Part shown: positions 33,087 to 35,107 of the stretch, one piece after another
Position numbering within the stretch: position 1 is the stretch's first letter
How the letters are laid out: each line of letters starts with the position of its first letter
DNA from: Halobacteriovoraceae bacterium
GTDB lineage: Bacteria > Bdellovibrionota > Bacteriovoracia > Bacteriovoracales > Bacteriovoracaceae
NCBI GenBank assembly: GCA_002706205.1
Contig: PAKC01000025.1
Location: 1-35,107, forward strand
Reading direction: 5' to 3'
Length of the DNA: 35,107 bases
The notes under the pieces: generated by a model
What the model saw: the letters and a program-made list of their open reading frames with translations, nothing else
Database searches by the model: none
Told to the model about the DNA's origin: nothing
Translations under genes and position numbers: made by a program

Positions 33087-34380
33087 ATTGTATAATTTTT
33101 AATATCTCTTGTTGTTGTTTGGTTGATAATTTTTGGTATTCGCAATGTAAGCGATTAACACTGTGTGATTGACTAAATTTTTCAAAAAGGTCAGTGGCTT
33201 CATTAATATTTCTAATGTGTATTTGACCACCAGCAATTCTAGAATCTCGAATAACTTTAAGTGGATACTTATTAGAATTATCTTCACTATTGGCATAGTA
33301 TTTTGAAAGTCTACCACTAGACTGACATTTGATATAATCAATCTGCTCGCTTTTGAGGTAGTTTTCGAGTTTATGGATGAGGTGAATGTGTTCTTGTCCA
33401 AAGGTTTCGAATATCTTTTCAGGAATAGAGTTTCGAATAATCTTCTTCGCCCATTTATTTTCACTGGAGTTTAGTACTTTCATAAGAAAATGATCATCAT
33501 GTTGTAAATACTCTTCAATATTTGAAGGAATAGAGTATTCCTGGGGAGCTGAAGAAAAATATCTCTCAAGCATTTTTTCACTACAAACAGATTTGTAATG
33601 AAAGTACACCATTAAAAACATGTGAAAGCGTGAAAGTAAAAAATCATCAAATGTCGCAACGGCCCTTTCAGAAATCCCCAAATAGGCTTTATTTTCGATA
33701 TGACCAGCGGAGAGATTATCAATAATCCAGTCTAGATCAAACTTACCATAACTAACTCCACAAAAATAACTGTCACGCAAAAGATAATCCATTCGATCAC
33801 AATCCATTTCACTTGAAACAAGTTGGTGTAAAAGTGGAAAATAATTAATATTTTTATGAGTGAAATATTCAGATGTTTGAGTCGAGCCTATAATTAACTC
33901 TGCGACTTGCTCTGGGCGAATACCATATTTGTCTTTTAGCTCTTGGAATGATTCAGTAAAACTTGAATCGATAATAGATTTTATTGTGTAGTCTTCGTGT
34001 GTTGCTTGCCTATCTTGTTGGGGAGAAAACTGGCTTGGTAAGCCTAGTTTTGAAACATTGGGCATGACAAATTCTGTTGTATGACTTAAAGGAGCATGTC
34101 CAATGTCATGGAGCAAACAAGCTAATCTTACTGTTTGGTGGATACGTTCAAGATCTTGATCAATCTTAATATCATGAAAAATGCGATGAAAAACTTTTGA
34201 AGCAATATCCATCACACCGATTGAGTGAAGGTAACGAGTATGAGTCGCTCCTGGAAATATATTTTCTGTAAAGCCTAGTTGTTTTATTCTTTTTAAGCGC
34301 TGAAAGAATGGTGACTCTAAGATAGATATTTCTTCATCACGGACTTTTATTGAGCCATGGACTGGATCTCTAATTTCCAT
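33079..34380 (-). CDS. HD-domain phosphohydrolase (dGTPase/SAMHD1-like)
   Basis: A 433-aa protein of the COG1078-type HD family, related to dNTP triphosphohydrolases. It begins with IRDPVHGSIKV and has THTRYLHSIGV (H52), the HD pair in LLHDIGHAPLSH (H91, D92) and SSEMDCDRMDYLLRDS with the distal metal-ligand Asp. These motifs predict hydrolysis of dNTPs or related nucleotides; the exact substrate is not determined. The start overlaps the glutaredoxin-like gene by 11 bp. The ORF-track line at 33099-33464 is a shadow of this gene. Confidence 0.9.
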   Translation of the reverse strand: MEIRDPVHGSIKVRDEEISILESPFFQRLKRIKQLGFTENIFPGATHTRYLHSIGVMDIASKVFHRIFHDIKIDQDLERIHQTVRLACLLHDIGHAPLSHTTEFVMPNVSKLGLPSQFSPQQDRQATHEDYTIKSIIDSSFTESFQELKDKYGIRPEQVAELIIGSTQTSEYFTHKNINYFPLLHQLVSSEMDCDRMDYLLRDSYFCGVSYGKFDLDWIIDNLSAGHIENKAYLGISERAVATFDDFLLSRFHMFLMVYFHYKSVCSEKMLERYFSSAPQEYSIPSNIEEYLQHDDHFLMKVLNSSENKWAKKIIRNSIPEKIFETFGQEHIHLIHKLENYLKSEQIDYIKCQSSGRLSKYYANSEDNSNKYPLKVIRDSRIAGGQIHIRNINEATDLFEKFSQSHSVNRLHCEYQKLSTKQQQEILKIIQYE

Positions 34381-34633
34381 TTTCTGACCTAATCTTTTCA
34401 GCGTGGTCCTCTAACCATTTTGATATATCGGCTGACTCAAATAGGGGATTTCCATCAATATATAAGCAAGGAACAGTACTTCTTTTTGTTATCTTAATAT
34501 GATGATCCCTATATTCAGGGTTTTTTAAAGTATTTTTAAGCTCAATTTTATTTTCAAGATGAAGCATTTTTATAGTTCTTAAAACTATTTGGCAAAATGG
34601 ACATTGGTCGTAATAGTAAAGTTCAATTTTCAT
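34370..34633 (-). CDS. Glutaredoxin-like protein
   Basis: An 87-aa thioredoxin-fold protein with the redox motif CPFC (C11-C14), the cis-proline TVPCLYIDG (about 53-61) and the ESADI segment that binds glutathione in glutaredoxins and GST N-domains. It probably reduces disulfides or glutathionylated proteins in the cytoplasm. No clear ribosome site precedes the ATG, only 17 nt separate it from a T-run terminator, and it overlaps the HD gene. It is first in the five-gene - strand unit. Confidence 0.88.
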   Translation of the reverse strand: MKIELYYYDQCPFCQIVLRTIKMLHLENKIELKNTLKNPEYRDHHIKITKRSTVPCLYIDGNPLFESADISKWLEDHAEKIRSENGN

Positions 34634-34644
34634 AACTAGTTAAT

Positions 34645-34677
34645 AAAAAAAAAGTGGCCGTTTGGCCACTTTTTTTA
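34645..34677. terminator. Strong, symmetrical terminator
   Basis: AAAGTGGCC (34651-34659) and GGCCACTTT (34664-34672) form a 9-bp stem with a GTTT loop, flanked by an A-run and a T-run, so it can work on both strands. On the - strand it directly follows the stop codon of the partial gene at the right edge. Confidence 0.93.
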
Positions 34678-35107
34678 ATACATATCGTCATCTTTATCAT
34701 CATCTGGCGCTTCAAGGTCGTATCCAACAGGTTTACCACTGGAGGCGTATTCAGCGTCCTCATCATATGGCTCCTCTTCTTTTTCTACTTCTTCAGGAGA
34801 GTCTAAACCTTCATCATAGCTCCAGCCGTAGCCAAATGCATTTGAGTCACTCTCATCATCGGGATTGTACTCATCAGCGAGTAAATGATTAGGTGCTTCT
34901 TCGTTATTGCTAGGTTTAGGTTCAATAATCTCATTTAGCTCTTCATTATCATTTGTCTCTGGCTCGTAAATCGTTTTTTCTGAAGGAACTGGAGCCGCTT
35001 TGAGTTTCTCAACTTTTACTTCATCATGAGCTTTTGTTTCAGCTTTTTTATTGGTGGCCTTTTTAGCAGTTTTCTTCTTAGTTGCCTTTTTAGCAGTTTT
35101 CTTCTTA
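34675..35107 (-). CDS. Partial gene: Lys/Ala-repeat protein with acidic tail
   Basis: An open frame runs from the right edge to a TAA at 34677-34675, absent from the track because its start lies outside the window. The visible 144 codons begin with two copies of a nine-residue unit (KKKTAKKAT) and a third, partial one. A spacer follows, then a strongly acidic Asp/Glu/Tyr-rich C-terminus ending DDDKDDDMY. The basic part resembles histone H1-like tails, which bind nucleic acid; the acidic part may shield it. Overall family unknown. The in-frame repeat, the long open frame and the terminator right after the stop support it as real. The + strand 34662-34892 frame is its shadow. Confidence 0.78.
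   Translation of the reverse strand, partial: KKKTAKKATKKKTAKKATNKKAETKAHDEVKVEKLKAAPVPSEKTIYEPETNDNEELNEIIEPKPSNNEEAPNHLLADEYNPDDESDSNAFGYGWSYDEGLDSPEEVEKEEEPYDEDAEYASSGKPVGYDLEAPDDDKDDDMY
35053..35106 (-). repeat. Tandem 27-bp coding repeat
   Basis: Two adjacent 27-bp units (35106-35080 and 35079-35053 on the - strand) differ at only two third-codon positions and encode the same nine residues. More copies may lie beyond the window edge. Confidence 0.85.

Noticed and set aside
33099-33464. 121-aa - strand ORF
   Set aside because: Alternative-frame shadow inside the HD-domain gene, which has clear family motifs in the other frame.
34662-34892. 76-aa + strand ORF rich in His and Leu
   Set aside because: Antisense shadow of the partial - strand Lys/Asp-rich gene; it begins inside the terminator hairpin and has no ribosome site.

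Overview
The window is a low-GC, gene-dense stretch of a flagellated, rod-shaped Gram-negative bacterium. The layout resembles what I recall of the Bdellovibrio/Bacteriovorax group (Bdellovibrionota, Bacteriovoracales-like). That placement is an inference from gene order, AT-richness and families, not a sequence match. No rRNA, tRNA, CRISPR array or insertion sequence was recognised. No gene-free stretch exceeds 300 bases; the longest are 1-221 and 2774-2970.

Region 1 (222-18062, + strand) is a flagellar cluster. It opens with a full-length sigma-54 activator/response regulator, a SAM methyltransferase and a 921-aa secreted TPR protein. Next come a degenerate sigma-54-activator-like protein and then flgB-flgC-fliE-fliF-fliG-fliH-fliI-fliJ-motE-like-fliK-flgD-(TIGR02530-like)-flgE, ending at a clear terminator. 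Genes are tightly spaced or overlapping, with several TTG/GTG starts and a probable CTG start for fliK. The products build the rod, MS ring, switch, export ATPase and hook.

Region 2 (18129-25396, - strand) holds an RND pump pair with an unusually short adaptor, a dCMP deaminase overlapping an orphan ParB-like gene, a small ferredoxin, and a SurA/PpiD-like periplasmic chaperone without a rotamase domain.

Region 3 (25570-30108, + strand) is the rod-shape operon mreC-mreD-mrdA(PBP2)-rodA. The mrdA frame is broken by an apparent one-base deletion near 28720. A 74-bp near-perfect palindrome follows rodA.

Region 4 (30240-35107) has a small secreted protein and a probably leaderless MarR regulator on +. 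These face a compact five-gene - strand unit: glutaredoxin, HD-domain dNTPase-like protein, unknown secreted protein, DUF350-like membrane protein, and a rhodanese without its catalytic Cys. At the right edge is a partial - strand gene, absent from the ORF track, encoding a Lys/Ala-repeat plus acidic-tail protein that ends in a strong terminator.
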